Source: Sphingomonas sp. MA1305 (GTDB lineage: Bacteria > Pseudomonadota > Alphaproteobacteria > Sphingomonadales > Sphingomonadaceae). Taken from it: a stretch of DNA of 64,000 nt. Below, piece after piece: positions 17,179 to 25,296 of this stretch. Position 1 is the first letter of the stretch. Every line of letters starts with the position of its first letter. A model generated the notes under the pieces. It was not told the DNA's origin. It saw nothing but the letters and a program-made list of their open reading frames with translations, and ran no database searches. The stretch spans positions 310,001-374,000 of the forward strand of contig NZ_RCVT01000001.1 in NCBI RefSeq assembly GCF_016107325.1, given 5' to 3'. Position numbers and translations under genes: made by a program.

Positions 17179-17242
17179 GGGGCTCGGGCTGCAACCCGAG
17201 CCCCAAACGTTTGAGCCCCGGTCGCTGCAACGACCGGGGCTC
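17179..17242. terminator. Twin tandem hairpins with identical CTGCAA loops
   Basis: Hairpin 1 is GGGGCTCGGG-CTGCAA-CCCGAGCCCC (17179-17204). Hairpin 2 is a 12-bp stem (17213-17224 with 17231-17242) with the same CTGCAA loop. They are joined by the palindrome AAACGTTT. The arms share GGGGCTCGG, so alternative cross-pairing is possible. They stand between the 30-residue peptide and the convergent thiolase gene and probably end transcription from both sides, although there is no long T-tract. Confidence 0.65.
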
Positions 17243-17306
17243 GGCAGAAAGGCGCTCATGACATCGCCGCCCCCGTATATACCGTTTCGGCCTTAACGCT
17301 TCAACC

Positions 17307-18485
17307 TCACAGCACCTCGAACAGCCCCGCCGCGCCCATGCCGCCGCCGACGCACATCGTCACCACGACATATTTGGCGCCGCGGCGCTTGCCCTCGATC
17401 AGGGCGTGGCCGGTCATGCGGGCGCCCGACATGCCATAAGGGTGGCCGATCGAGATCGCGCCGCCGTTGACGTTGAGCAGCTCGTCCGGAATGCCGAGCG
17501 TGTCGCGGCAGTAGAGGACCTGGACCGCAAACGCCTCGTTCAGCTCCCACAGGCCGATGTCGTCCATCTTGAGGCCGTTCTTCTCGAGCAGCTTGGGCAC
17601 CGCGAAGACCGGGCCGATGCCCATCTCGTCGGGCTTGGTGCCCGCGACGGCCATACCGACATAGCGGCCGAGCGGGGTCAGGCCGCGCGCGGCGGCGACG
17701 CTTTCCTCCATCAGCACGCTGGCGGAGGCGCCATCGGACAGTTGGCTGGCGTTGCCGGCAGTGATGTGGCCGTCCGGGCCGACGACGGGCTTGAGCGAGT
17801 GCAGCCCCTCCAGCGTTGTGTCGGCACGGTTGCCCTCGTCCTTCGACAGGGTGACCTGCTTCTTGGTGACCTCCTTGGTCTCCTTGTCGATCAGGTCCAT
17901 CTCCGCGTCGAGCGGGACGATCTCGTCGTCGAACTTGCCGGCGGCCTGCGCCGCGGCGGTACGCTGCTGCGACTGCAGGCCATAGGCGTCTTGCGCGTCG
18001 CGGCCGATGCCGTAGCGCTTGGACACCACCTCGGCGGTCTGCAGCATCGGCATGTAGATGTCGGCGTGCATCGCGATCAGCGCCTTGTCCGGGGCGACGC
18101 GCATCTGCGGGGTCTGCACCATGCTGATGCTCTCGACGCCGCCGCCGACGGCGATGTCCATGCCGTCCTGGACGATCTGCTTGGCGGCGGTGGCGATCGC
18201 CATCAGGCCGCTGGCGCACTGGCGGTCGAGCGACATGCCCGGCACCGAGGTCGGCAGGCCGGCGCGGAGCAGCGCCTGGCGGGCGATGTTGGTCGACTGG
18301 TGCCCCTGCTGCAGCGCGGCGCCGAACACCACGTCCTCGACCTCGCCGCCGTCGAGGCCGGCGCGCTTGACCGCATGGGCGATGGCGTGGCCGGCCAGCG
18401 CCTGCGGCGTGGTGGCGTTGAAGGCGCCGCGATAGGCGCGGCCGATCGGGGTGCGGGCGGTGGAGACGATGACGGCGGAGCGCAT
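17307..18485 (-). CDS. Acetyl-CoA C-acyltransferase (thiolase)
   Basis: A thiolase of 392 residues that cleaves or condenses acyl-CoA. The nucleophilic cysteine is at about residue 90 in [16 protein letters not shown]. The C-terminal catalytic motifs [16 protein letters not shown] and [15 protein letters not shown] are intact. ATG 18485 ([13 protein letters not shown]) is preceded by GGGAAG at good spacing and is preferred over a start 27 bases upstream. The closest functional types are FadA-like beta-oxidation thiolases. The MaoC-type hydratase gene lies directly upstream on the same strand, 58 bases away, which suggests a joint role in acyl-CoA metabolism. Confidence 0.9.
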   Translation of the reverse strand: MRSAVIVSTARTPIGRAYRGAFNATTPQALAGHAIAHAVKRAGLDGGEVEDVVFGAALQQGHQSTNIARQALLRAGLPTSVPGMSLDRQCASGLMAIATAAKQIVQDGMDIAVGGGVESISMVQTPQMRVAPDKALIAMHADIYMPMLQTAEVVSKRYGIGRDAQDAYGLQSQQRTAAAQAAGKFDDEIVPLDAEMDLIDKETKEVTKKQVTLSKDEGNRADTTLEGLHSLKPVVGPDGHITAGNASQLSDGASASVLMEESVAAARGLTPLGRYVGMAVAGTKPDEMGIGPVFAVPKLLEKNGLKMDDIGLWELNEAFAVQVLYCRDTLGIPDELLNVNGGAISIGHPYGMSGARMTGHALIEGKRRGAKYVVVTMCVGGGMGAAGLFEVL

Positions 18486-18543
18486 GGGTCGTTCTTCCCT
18501 AACTTCACGCACAGATGCGTGGGTTTAAAACCAACAATCGTGA

Positions 18544-19023
18544 TTAGACAAAGGCTTGGCTGATCCACTCGGCGATCAGGGCGGGCTTGTCCTGCCCTTC
18601 GATCTCGACGGTGAACTGGGTGGTCTGCTGGAACTGGCCCGGGCGCTTCTCCTCGAAGCTCAGCAGGTGGAAGCGGCCGCGCACGCGGCTGCCCGCGCGC
18701 ACCGGGGTGAGGAAGCGAACCTTGTTGCCGCCGTAGTTGACGCCCATCCGCACGCCGGCGAGCCGCGGCGCGTCGGGCACCTTGCTGGCGAGCAGCGGCA
18801 TCAGCGACAGGGTGAGGAAACCGTGCGCGATCGTGCCGCCGAACGGCGTCGCGGCCGCCGCGACCGGATCGACGTGGATGAATTGGTGGTCGCCGGTCGC
18901 ATCAGCGAACAGGTCGATCATCGCCTGCGTCACCTCGACCCAGTCGGACACGGTCTCGCTGCCGACCCGCGCCTGCATCTCCGCCAGCGTCACTTCCGCC
19001 ACGCCATTCCCCTCGACCATCAT
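18544..19023 (-). CDS. MaoC family (R)-specific enoyl-CoA hydratase-like protein
   Basis: A 159-residue hot-dog fold protein. The hydratase motif is visible as FADATGDHQFIHVDP, with the catalytic Asp and His, followed by FGGTIAHGFLTLSLMPLL. Members hydrate trans-2-enoyl-CoA to (R)-3-hydroxyacyl-CoA, which can feed PHA synthesis or beta-oxidation. It is transcribed ahead of the thiolase gene and probably shares its promoter. Two adjacent ATG codons (19023 and 19020) are possible starts and neither has a clear ribosome site. Substrate range cannot be read from the sequence. Confidence 0.85.
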   Translation of the reverse strand: MMVEGNGVAEVTLAEMQARVGSETVSDWVEVTQAMIDLFADATGDHQFIHVDPVAAAATPFGGTIAHGFLTLSLMPLLASKVPDAPRLAGVRMGVNYGGNKVRFLTPVRAGSRVRGRFHLLSFEEKRPGQFQQTTQFTVEIEGQDKPALIAEWISQAFV

Positions 19024-19100
19024 TTGGCGCTAGACGCGCGAGCATCCTGTAGGCGCGGCGGACCGTTCCCCGCAAGCCTTGCCAGACCGAAAGCGCGAAC

Positions 19101-22100
19101 ATGTCCATCACCGTAACGTCAACAGCCCGCGAAACCATGGCTCGGCTGCATCGTGCCAGCGAACCCGATGTTCTAAAGCCGCTGCTCGACCGCGCCGCCG
19201 CGTCGCCCGATTCGAGGGAGCGGATCATGGCGCACGCCTCCGGCCTGCTCGCCGACCTGCGCGCGGCGCAGAATCGCGGCTGGGTGAACCAGTTCCTGCA
19301 AGAATATCGGCTCAATTCGTCGGAGGGCGTGGCGCTGCTCAGCCTGGCGGAGGCGTTCCTGCGCGTGCCCGATCCGGAGACGGCGGACCTGCTGATCGCA
19401 GACAAATTGGGCGAGGCGGACTGGCGCGCGCACACCGGCAAATCGTCGTCCAAGCTGGTCAATTCGGCGACTTGGGGGCTGGTCGTCGGCCGGGCGCTGG
19501 TCGGCGAGGGGGAGGCGGGGCCGCTCAAGCGCCTGATCAGCCGCGCCGGCGAACCGTTCGTGCGCCAGGCGGTGGGCGCGGCGATGAAGATGATGGGCGA
19601 GATCTTCGTCATGGGCCGCACCATCGACGAGGCGATGCGTCGGATGAAGCGCGGCGAGAACAAGGGCTTCACCGCCAGCTTCGACATGCTGGGCGAGGCG
19701 GCGCGGACCTTCGACGACGCGGATCGCTATTTCCGGGCCTATGTCGGCGCGATCGACGCGGTCGGCAGCGACCCGGCGGCGGGCCATTCGGTGTCGGTCA
19801 AGCTGTCGGCGCTGCATCCGCGCTACGAGGTCGCGCGCTGGGACGAATGCGTGCCGGCACTGACCGCGATGCTGGAGGCGCTGGCGGTGCAGGCGGCGGC
19901 CAAGAACATCGCGCTGACCGTCGATGCCGAGGAATCCGAGCGGCTGGAGATGAGCCTCGATATCATCGGCAACGTCGCCGGCCTGCCGTCGCTGAAAGGT
20001 TGGGACGGCTTCGGCATGGCGGTACAGGCTTATGGCAAGCGGGCGCGGCCCGTCGTCGCCTGGGCCAACGGGCTCGACCGGATCATGAACGTGCGCCTTG
20101 TGAAAGGCGCCTATTGGGACAGCGAGATCAAGCGGACGCAGGTCGAGGGCCTGTCCGACTATCCATTGTTCACGCGCAAGGCGGCGACCGACGTCTCCTA
20201 TCTGGCGGTCGCCAAGGACATGCTGGCGGCGGAGAACATCCGCCCTGCCTTTGCCAGCCACAATGCGCTGACCGTCGCCACCATCCTGGAATGGGCGGGC
20301 AACAGCCGCGATTTCGAGTTCCAGCGCCTGCACGGTATGGGTGACGGCCTGTACGAGCGGCTGGTCCGCGAACAGGGCTATCATTGCCGCATCTATGCGC
20401 CGGTCGGCGGCCATCGCGACCTGCTCGCCTATCTCGTCCGGCGCCTGCTGGAGAATGGCGCCAATTCGAGCTTCGTGCACCAGCTTGCGGATGCGCGGCT
20501 GAGCGAGGACGAGATCCTGGCGGACCCGGTGGCGAAGATCGCGGCGCTGGGCGGCAGCCGGCATCCGTCGATCCCGCTGCCCAAGGATCTGTTCGCGCCG
20601 GGGCATCGCAATTCGGAAGGCCTCGACCTGGCGGATCGGGCGGTGCTGGAGCGGACGGTGAAGGCGGTCAACGCGCCCCTCCCGTTCGGGGGAGCAATTG
20701 GGGGTGGGGCTGCTCAACGAACGCCATCGCCCGAGGATACGCCCCACCCCAACCCCTCCCCTGAAGGGGAGGGGGTTGCTGATGTGCAAGCCGCCGTCAC
20801 CCGCGCTGCCGCCGCCTTCCCGGCCTGGTCGACCACCCCGGTCGACCATCGCGCCGAAATCCTGGAGCGGCTTGCCGACCTGCTCGAGGAGAATCGCGAT
20901 CAGCTGATGGCGATCTGCGTACAGGAGGCGTTCAAGACGATCCCGGACGCGATTGGCGAGGTGCGCGAGGCGGCGGATTTCTGTCGCTATTATGCGGGCG
21001 AGGCGCGCGCGCGGCTGCGGCCCGTGGAACTGCCGGGGCCGACCGGCGAACGCAACACGCTGCATATCGAGGGGCGCGGCGTCTGGGCGACGGTGGCGCC
21101 GTGGAATTTCCCGCTGGCGATCTTCCTGGGCCAGACGGTGGCGGCGCTGGTCGCGGGCAACACCGTCGTCGCCAAGCCGGCGCCGCAGACGCCCGAGATC
21201 GCGCGCGCCGCGGTCGCCCTCGCGCACCGGGCCGGCGTGCCGACCGATGCGCTGATCCTGGTCACCGGCGGGCCGGAGGTCGGCGCGGCGCTGACCGGCG
21301 ACGTGCGCATCGCTGGCGTCGCCTTCACCGGATCGACCGCCACCGCCAAGCGGATCGCGCGTACTCTGGTGGCCGACGACGAGCGGCCGATCGTGCCGCT
21401 GATCGCGGAGACCGGCGGGATCAACGCGATGATCGTCGATTCAACCGCGCTGCCCGAACAGGTGGTGGCGGATGTCGTCACCTCGTCCTTCCGCTCGGCG
21501 GGGCAGCGCTGTTCGGCCCTGCGCCTGCTACTGGTGCAGGAGGACGTCGCCGATGGCGTGATTGCGATGCTCAAGGGAGCGATGGACACGCTGCGGCTCG
21601 GCGACCCCGGTGATCCGCGCACCGATGTCGGCCCGGTGATCGACCGCGCCGCCTATGACAAGTTGATGGCCTATCGCGCCGCGGCGGGCGAGCGGGTGAT
21701 CAAGACTCTGGATGCGCCGGCAGACGGCCTGTTCGTGCCGCCGACGCTGATCCGGCTCGACCGGATCGAGGATCTGGATCGCGAATGGTTCGGCCCGATC
21801 CTGCACGTTGCGACCTGGGAGGCGGGCAAGCTTTCGGAGACGATCGCGCGGGTCAACGCCAAGGGTTATGGCCTGACCATGGGGCTGCACAGCCGCATCG
21901 CACGGGCGGCGGAAGTCGCCGAGGGCGAGGCGGCGGTCGGCAACCTCTATATCAACCGCTCGATGATCGGCGCGGTGGTCGGCAGCCAGCCGTTCGGCGG
22001 CGAGGGCCTGTCCGGCACCGGGCCGAAGGCGGGTGGGCCGCATTATCTCTATCGTTTCTGCGCGGAGCGGGCGGTGTCGGTGGATACGACCAGCGCGGGT

Positions 22101-22142
22101 GGCAATGCGACGTTGCTCAGCCTGGACGAAGGGGGGATTTGA
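19101..22142 (+). CDS. putA: Bifunctional proline dehydrogenase / glutamate-5-semialdehyde dehydrogenase, carrying an in-frame palindromic repeat
   Basis: PutA oxidises proline to glutamate in two steps. The proline dehydrogenase barrel spans about residues 60-500 (VSVKLSALHPRYE, VRLVKGAYWDSEIK, FASHNALTVATI, LHGMGDGLYERLV). The aldehyde dehydrogenase half follows from about residue 560, with TVAPWNFPLAIFLGQ, catalytic Glu770 in AETGGINAM and Cys804 in SAGQRCSALRLL. At 1013 residues it is the short type, lacking the N-terminal ribbon-helix-helix DNA-binding domain and the C-terminal domain of E. coli PutA. Residues 526-558 are encoded by a palindromic repeat (20676-20775) inserted in frame in the interdomain linker. 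It encodes a Pro/Gly/Ser-rich stretch including TPHPNPSPEGEG. The enzyme appears intact. Confidence 0.95.
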   Translation: MSITVTSTARETMARLHRASEPDVLKPLLDRAAASPDSRERIMAHASGLLADLRAAQNRGWVNQFLQEYRLNSSEGVALLSLAEAFLRVPDPETADLLIADKLGEADWRAHTGKSSSKLVNSATWGLVVGRALVGEGEAGPLKRLISRAGEPFVRQAVGAAMKMMGEIFVMGRTIDEAMRRMKRGENKGFTASFDMLGEAARTFDDADRYFRAYVGAIDAVGSDPAAGHSVSVKLSALHPRYEVARWDECVPALTAMLEALAVQAAAKNIALTVDAEESERLEMSLDIIGNVAGLPSLKGWDGFGMAVQAYGKRARPVVAWANGLDRIMNVRLVKGAYWDSEIKRTQVEGLSDYPLFTRKAATDVSYLAVAKDMLAAENIRPAFASHNALTVATILEWAGNSRDFEFQRLHGMGDGLYERLVREQGYHCRIYAPVGGHRDLLAYLVRRLLENGANSSFVHQLADARLSEDEILADPVAKIAALGGSRHPSIPLPKDLFAPGHRNSEGLDLADRAVLERTVKAVNAPLPFGGAIGGGAAQRTPSPEDTPHPNPSPEGEGVADVQAAVTRAAAAFPAWSTTPVDHRAEILERLADLLEENRDQLMAICVQEAFKTIPDAIGEVREAADFCRYYAGEARARLRPVELPGPTGERNTLHIEGRGVWATVAPWNFPLAIFLGQTVAALVAGNTVVAKPAPQTPEIARAAVALAHRAGVPTDALILVTGGPEVGAALTGDVRIAGVAFTGSTATAKRIARTLVADDERPIVPLIAETGGINAMIVDSTALPEQVVADVVTSSFRSAGQRCSALRLLLVQEDVADGVIAMLKGAMDTLRLGDPGDPRTDVGPVIDRAAYDKLMAYRAAAGERVIKTLDAPADGLFVPPTLIRLDRIEDLDREWFGPILHVATWEAGKLSETIARVNAKGYGLTMGLHSRIARAAEVAEGEAAVGNLYINRSMIGAVVGSQPFGGEGLSGTGPKAGGPHYLYRFCAERAVSVDTTSAGGNATLLSLDEGGI
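20676..20775. repeat. GC-rich palindromic repeat, copy 2, inside putA
   Basis: A repeat of the same family as copies at 1350, 24026 and 25862. The left hairpin is CCCCTCCC-GTTC-GGGGGAG, inner arms are GGGGTGGGGC and GCCCCACCCC, and the right hairpin is CCCCTCCCC-TGAA-GGGGAGGGG. Its length of about 99 bases keeps the reading frame, contributing 33 residues without a stop. It sits between the proline dehydrogenase and aldehyde dehydrogenase domains. Confidence 0.9.
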
Positions 22143-22165
22143 GGCTGTACGCCACGCTACTCCTT

Positions 22166-22187
22166 GTATATCCCGGTGGTATATCCC
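22166..22187. promoter_or_regulatory. Direct repeat upstream of vapBC, candidate operator
   Basis: GTATATCCC occurs twice (22166-22174 and 22179-22187), 13 bases apart, in the short gap between putA and vapB. VapBC-type pairs normally repress their own promoter through repeats in this position, and TATAT could be part of the -10 box. Motif and position are seen; function is inferred. Confidence 0.4.
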
Positions 22188-22214
22188 AGCTTCGTCGGGA
22201 TGGAGGAGACGGTG

Positions 22215-22436
22215 ATGACCAACACGACGGTGTTCCAGTCGAACCGGTCGCAGGCGGTGCGGCTGCCCAAGGATGTCGCCTTCCCGGACGGGGTGCGTGA
22301 GGTCAGCGTGCTGCGCGATGGCGCACGGCGGATCATCGTACCGGCTGACCGCAGCTGGGACGATTTCTTCGCGGCCGCAGGGTTCGATCTGGGCGAGCGC
22401 GATCAACCCGCGGCGCAGGAGCGTGACGCCTTCTGA
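22215..22436 (+). CDS. vapB: VapB-type antitoxin (AbrB/SpoVT-like)
   Basis: The 73-residue antitoxin starts MTNTTVFQSNRSQAVRLPKD, the typical swapped-hairpin DNA-binding N-terminus of VapB proteins. An acidic, flexible C-terminus (DLGERDQPAAQERDAF) would wrap the toxin. ATG 22215 is preceded by GGAGGAGA and is preferred over ATG 22200 or the frame opening at 22164. The stop overlaps the vapC start (TGATG), so the pair is translationally coupled. VapB should neutralise VapC and autoregulate the operon. Confidence 0.88.
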   Translation: MTNTTVFQSNRSQAVRLPKDVAFPDGVREVSVLRDGARRIIVPADRSWDDFFAAAGFDLGERDQPAAQERDAF

Positions 22437-22843
22437 TGCTGCGCTATCTGCTCGACACCAACCTGTGCATCCGGGTGTTGCGCGATCGACCACAGAGCAT
22501 CCGCGAGCGGTTCAATGCCGAGGCGGATGGGCTGTGCATCTCTACCGTCGTATTGACCGAATTGTACCATGGCGCCGCCAAGTCGGCGCGACCGGTCGAG
22601 AACCGGGCGGAGGTGGAGCGCTTCGCCAACCGGCTCGCGGTGCTGCCGTTCGACGAAGCGGCGGCCGCCCACGCCGGCGACATCCGCGCAGCGCTGGAAG
22701 CGGAAGGGCGGCCGATCGGCGGCTATGACGTGCTGATCGCCGGCCATGCGCGCAGCCGGGGGCTGATCGTCGTGACCGGCAACCTACGCGAATTCACCCG
22801 CGTCGACGGGCTGCGATGCGAGGACTGGCTGCCGGCGAGTTGA
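22436..22843 (+). CDS. vapC: VapC-type PIN-domain ribonuclease toxin
   Basis: A 135-residue PIN nuclease. The acidic active site is seen as Asp7 in LLDTN, Glu42 in LTELYHG, Asp98 in GGYDVLIAGHA, and Asn116 in VTGNLREF near the C-terminus. Such toxins usually cut tRNA anticodon loops or rRNA. All expected catalytic residues are present, so the toxin is probably active when free of VapB. It overlaps vapB by one base and is followed by convergent mscS, six bases away. Confidence 0.9.
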   Translation: MLRYLLDTNLCIRVLRDRPQSIRERFNAEADGLCISTVVLTELYHGAAKSARPVENRAEVERFANRLAVLPFDEAAAAHAGDIRAALEAEGRPIGGYDVLIAGHARSRGLIVVTGNLREFTRVDGLRCEDWLPAS

Positions 22844-22848
22844 GACTC

Positions 22849-24000
22849 TCAACTCCGCTGCCCATCAGCATAGGGCATAACGAGCTTGCCATCCGGAGCG
22901 GCGGTGTAGGTGGTCTGGGTCGGATAGGCGATGCCGATGCCTTCGGCGGCGAAGCGGCGGATGATCGCGACCATGATGCGGTCGCGCATCGGATGCGCGG
23001 TCGCCCAGTCGTTGCCGGGAATGTCGAATTGCAGCGCATAGTCGAGGCTGGAGGCGCCGAACGTCTCGAAGCCGGACCGCGCGACCTTGCCGCCTTCGCC
23101 CTCGACGATCTCGCGCAGGATCGCGGGCACCTGTTCCAGCTTTTCCGGCGCGGTTTCGTAGGTGACGCCGATGGTGAACGATAGCCGGATATGGTCACGC
23201 ACCGCGGTGTTGAGGATTTCCTTGTCGAGCAACTGGCGGTTGGAGATGATCCGCAACTCGCCGGTGAAGGCGCGGATGCGGGTGGATTTGAGGCCGATGG
23301 ACTCGATCGTGCCGCTGCTCGAACCGTAGCTGATCGTGTCGCCGCGGCGGAACGGGCGGTCGAAGATGATCGCCAAGGCGGCGAACAGATCGGCGAAGAT
23401 GCCCTGCGCGGCGAGGCCGATGGCGATGCCGCCGACGCCGAGTCCGGCAACCAGGCCGGTGACGTTGACGCCGAGATTGTCGAGCACGACGACGAGCGCG
23501 ACCGCGAACAGCGCGACGGTGATCAGCAGACGGATCAGGCCGAGCGCCGACAGTAGCGCCTCGCCCGAATAGTTTTCGGCGCTGGTGCGATGCTCGATCG
23601 CGCCGAGGATCAGTTCGCGCGCCCAGATCGCCGCTTGGAAGACGGAGGCGACCGTCCACAGGAAGTTGATCGTGGTGGCGACCCCCTCCGGCGCGCCGGC
23701 ATAGCCGGCGACCAGCTTGGCGGCGAGCATCACGATGAAGAAGTTGTTGGTGCGCGCGATGGTGCGGCCGAGCACATGGCCCCAGCCGCGCAGCCGCTGA
23801 TCATGCTGGCACAGGCGATCACCCAGGCGGCGCAGGCCGTGCAGCGCAAGAACGATGACCGTGCCGGCGGCGAAGGCGATCAGGATCTGCAGCCAATGCT
23901 GCTGCAGCCACCACTGGCTTTCGCGCACGAGGTTGCCGGTCTGCTGTTGAATCGACTCGGTGTCGATCAGGGGGCCCTTCGGGGCGGAGGAATTGGCCAT
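22849..24000 (-). CDS. MscS-family mechanosensitive ion channel
   Basis: A 383-residue inner-membrane channel protein with about five hydrophobic segments before the pore helix GLVAGLGVGGIAIGLAAQG. That Gly/Ala-rich TM3 is typical of MscS. The cytoplasmic beta domain begins FDRPFRRGDTISYG and runs through RIISNRQLLDKEI to the C-terminal alpha/beta domain. Members release solutes on hypo-osmotic shock. It is convergent with vapC. The start at ATG 24000 has AGAGGATCCC upstream, and palindromic repeat copy 3 lies directly beyond that. Confidence 0.88.
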   Translation of the reverse strand: MANSSAPKGPLIDTESIQQQTGNLVRESQWWLQQHWLQILIAFAAGTVIVLALHGLRRLGDRLCQHDQRLRGWGHVLGRTIARTNNFFIVMLAAKLVAGYAGAPEGVATTINFLWTVASVFQAAIWARELILGAIEHRTSAENYSGEALLSALGLIRLLITVALFAVALVVVLDNLGVNVTGLVAGLGVGGIAIGLAAQGIFADLFAALAIIFDRPFRRGDTISYGSSSGTIESIGLKSTRIRAFTGELRIISNRQLLDKEILNTAVRDHIRLSFTIGVTYETAPEKLEQVPAILREIVEGEGGKVARSGFETFGASSLDYALQFDIPGNDWATAHPMRDRIMVAIIRRFAAEGIGIAYPTQTTYTAAPDGKLVMPYADGQRS

Positions 24001-24025
24001 GGGATCCTCTTAAACTGATGTCTCG

Positions 24026-24126
24026 AGCCCCTCCCCTTCAGGAGAGGGGTCGGGAGTGGGGCTTCTCCGCGAAGGCGGCGCCTGTGGGAACGCTCCGCCC
24101 CACCCCCTCCCCTGAAGGGGAGGGGC
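24026..24126. repeat. GC-rich palindromic repeat, copy 3 (between topoisomerase IB and mscS)
   Basis: Left hairpin CCCCTCCCC-TTCA-GGAGAGGGG, inner GGGAGTGGGGC and GCCCCACCCC arms, and right hairpin CCCCTCCCC-TGAA-GGGGAGGGG. Same design and length as copy 1. It lies downstream of the topoisomerase IB stop and upstream of the mscS start, both genes being on the minus strand. Confidence 0.85.
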
Positions 24127-24136
24127 TATTTGGGCG

Positions 24137-25156
24137 CTACGCTGCCTTGGCCAGTGCCGGCGCGAGGTCGGCAGGGGCGCCGGCTTCGAGAAAGGCGATC
24201 AGTCCACGCTCCTCGCGGCTGAGATAGCGCGCGGCGCGGGGCAGGCGCAACGCACGGCGGAAGGCGCCCTGGCCCTTCTTGACCAGGGCGATCAGCGACG
24301 GGTGGACGTAGCTCTTGCGGGCGATCGCCGGCGTGTTGCCGAGCCGCGCGACGACCGGCTCGAGCAGGGCCTTGAGGCTGAGGTCCGCCTCGGCACGGGC
24401 GAGCGCGTCGAAGGCGCAGACGCTGGCGCCCCAGGTGCGGAAATGCTTGGCGGAGAAGTCGCCGCCGGTCACCGCCTTGATATAGGCGTTGACGTCGGAG
24501 GAGGTGACGGGATGCGCCTCACCCTCGGCGTCGAGCCAGGCGAAGAGATGCTGTTCGTCGAGGTCCTGCATCTTCTTGACCGTGGCGGCGAGCCGTTTGT
24601 CGGTAACCGCGCAGTCGCGCTCCTTGCCCGATTTGCCCTTGTAGCGCAGGCGCAGCGTGCTGCCGCGGACGGTACCATGGCGTTTGCGCAGGGTGGTGGC
24701 GCCGAAGCTCTTGTTCGCCTCCGCATAGGCCTCGTTGCCGACGCGGATGTTGGTCTCGTCGAGCAGGCGGACGACCGCGGCGATGGCGCGTTCGCGGGTC
24801 AGGCCGCGCTGCGCCAGATCCTTCTCGACCCGGACTCGCAGGGCGGGGAGGGCACGGCCGAATTCGGCGCAGCGTTCGTATTTCGCCGCCTCCTGCGCCT
24901 CGCGAAATTGCGTGTGATAGCGATATTGCTTGCGGCCCTTCTCGTCCCAGCCGACCGCCTGGATATGGCCGTTGGGCTTGGGGCAGAACCAGGCGTCACG
25001 ATAGGCGGGGGGCAGGCCGATCGCGTTCAGACGGTCGATCTCGTCGCGATCGGTGATGCGGTCCCCCTCGGCGTCATAATAGGCCCAGCCGTTCCGCACT
25101 TTCCTGCGGGTGATGCCGGGCTTGGAATCGTCGCAATAGACGATGCGGGTCGCCAC
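24137..25156 (-). CDS. DNA topoisomerase IB (poxvirus-like)
   Basis: This type IB enzyme relaxes supercoils by transient 3'-phosphotyrosyl cleavage. At 339 residues it matches the bacterial/poxvirus-like compact form. Motifs include RYHTQFREAQEAAKYERC, the catalytic-domain arginine in GNEAYAEANKSFGATTLRKRH, the lysine-containing beta hairpin LRYKGKSGKER and the active-site Tyr283 in ARKSYVHPSL. The start at ATG 25156 (MATRIVYCDDSKPGITRRK) is conventional. Divergent to the DJ-1/PfpI gene, with which it shares a 140-base intergenic region that holds a candidate stress promoter for the other direction. Confidence 0.9.
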   Translation of the reverse strand: MATRIVYCDDSKPGITRRKVRNGWAYYDAEGDRITDRDEIDRLNAIGLPPAYRDAWFCPKPNGHIQAVGWDEKGRKQYRYHTQFREAQEAAKYERCAEFGRALPALRVRVEKDLAQRGLTRERAIAAVVRLLDETNIRVGNEAYAEANKSFGATTLRKRHGTVRGSTLRLRYKGKSGKERDCAVTDKRLAATVKKMQDLDEQHLFAWLDAEGEAHPVTSSDVNAYIKAVTGGDFSAKHFRTWGASVCAFDALARAEADLSLKALLEPVVARLGNTPAIARKSYVHPSLIALVKKGQGAFRRALRLPRAARYLSREERGLIAFLEAGAPADLAPALAKAA

Positions 25157-25222
25157 GCGTGTCTCCGTTTTGAAACAATGGGTTGGCTGTCTTCGAAAAT
25201 GCGCCGTCCGTCGCTTCGTTCC

Positions 25223-25247
25223 GGAACGGCCGGGGCGGGCGCGTGTT
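25223..25247 (+). promoter_or_regulatory. Candidate EcfG-type promoter (GGAAC-N16-TGTT)
   Basis: GGAAC at 25223-25227 is followed after 16 bases by TGTT at 25244-25247, a perfect -35 and a -10 with the core GTT. It stands 50 bases upstream of the DJ-1/PfpI family gene. The overlapping palindrome GTTCCGGAAC places a GGAAC box on the minus strand too, but no -10 partner exists there for the topoisomerase gene. Confidence 0.5.
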
Positions 25248-25296
25248 GGGCCCTGGCGATTCCCCTTCGCGACGTCCCAATCAGGAGTAACCCGAC

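Noticed and set aside
19173..21227. Minus-strand frame of 684 codons opposite putA
   Set aside because: Shadow of putA with atypical composition and no family similarity.
24137..25222. EcfG promoter for topoisomerase IB from the minus-strand GGAAC box at 25218-25222
   Set aside because: No GTT-type -10 box occurs 16-17 bases downstream on that strand, and the box arises from the palindrome with the plus-strand copy.
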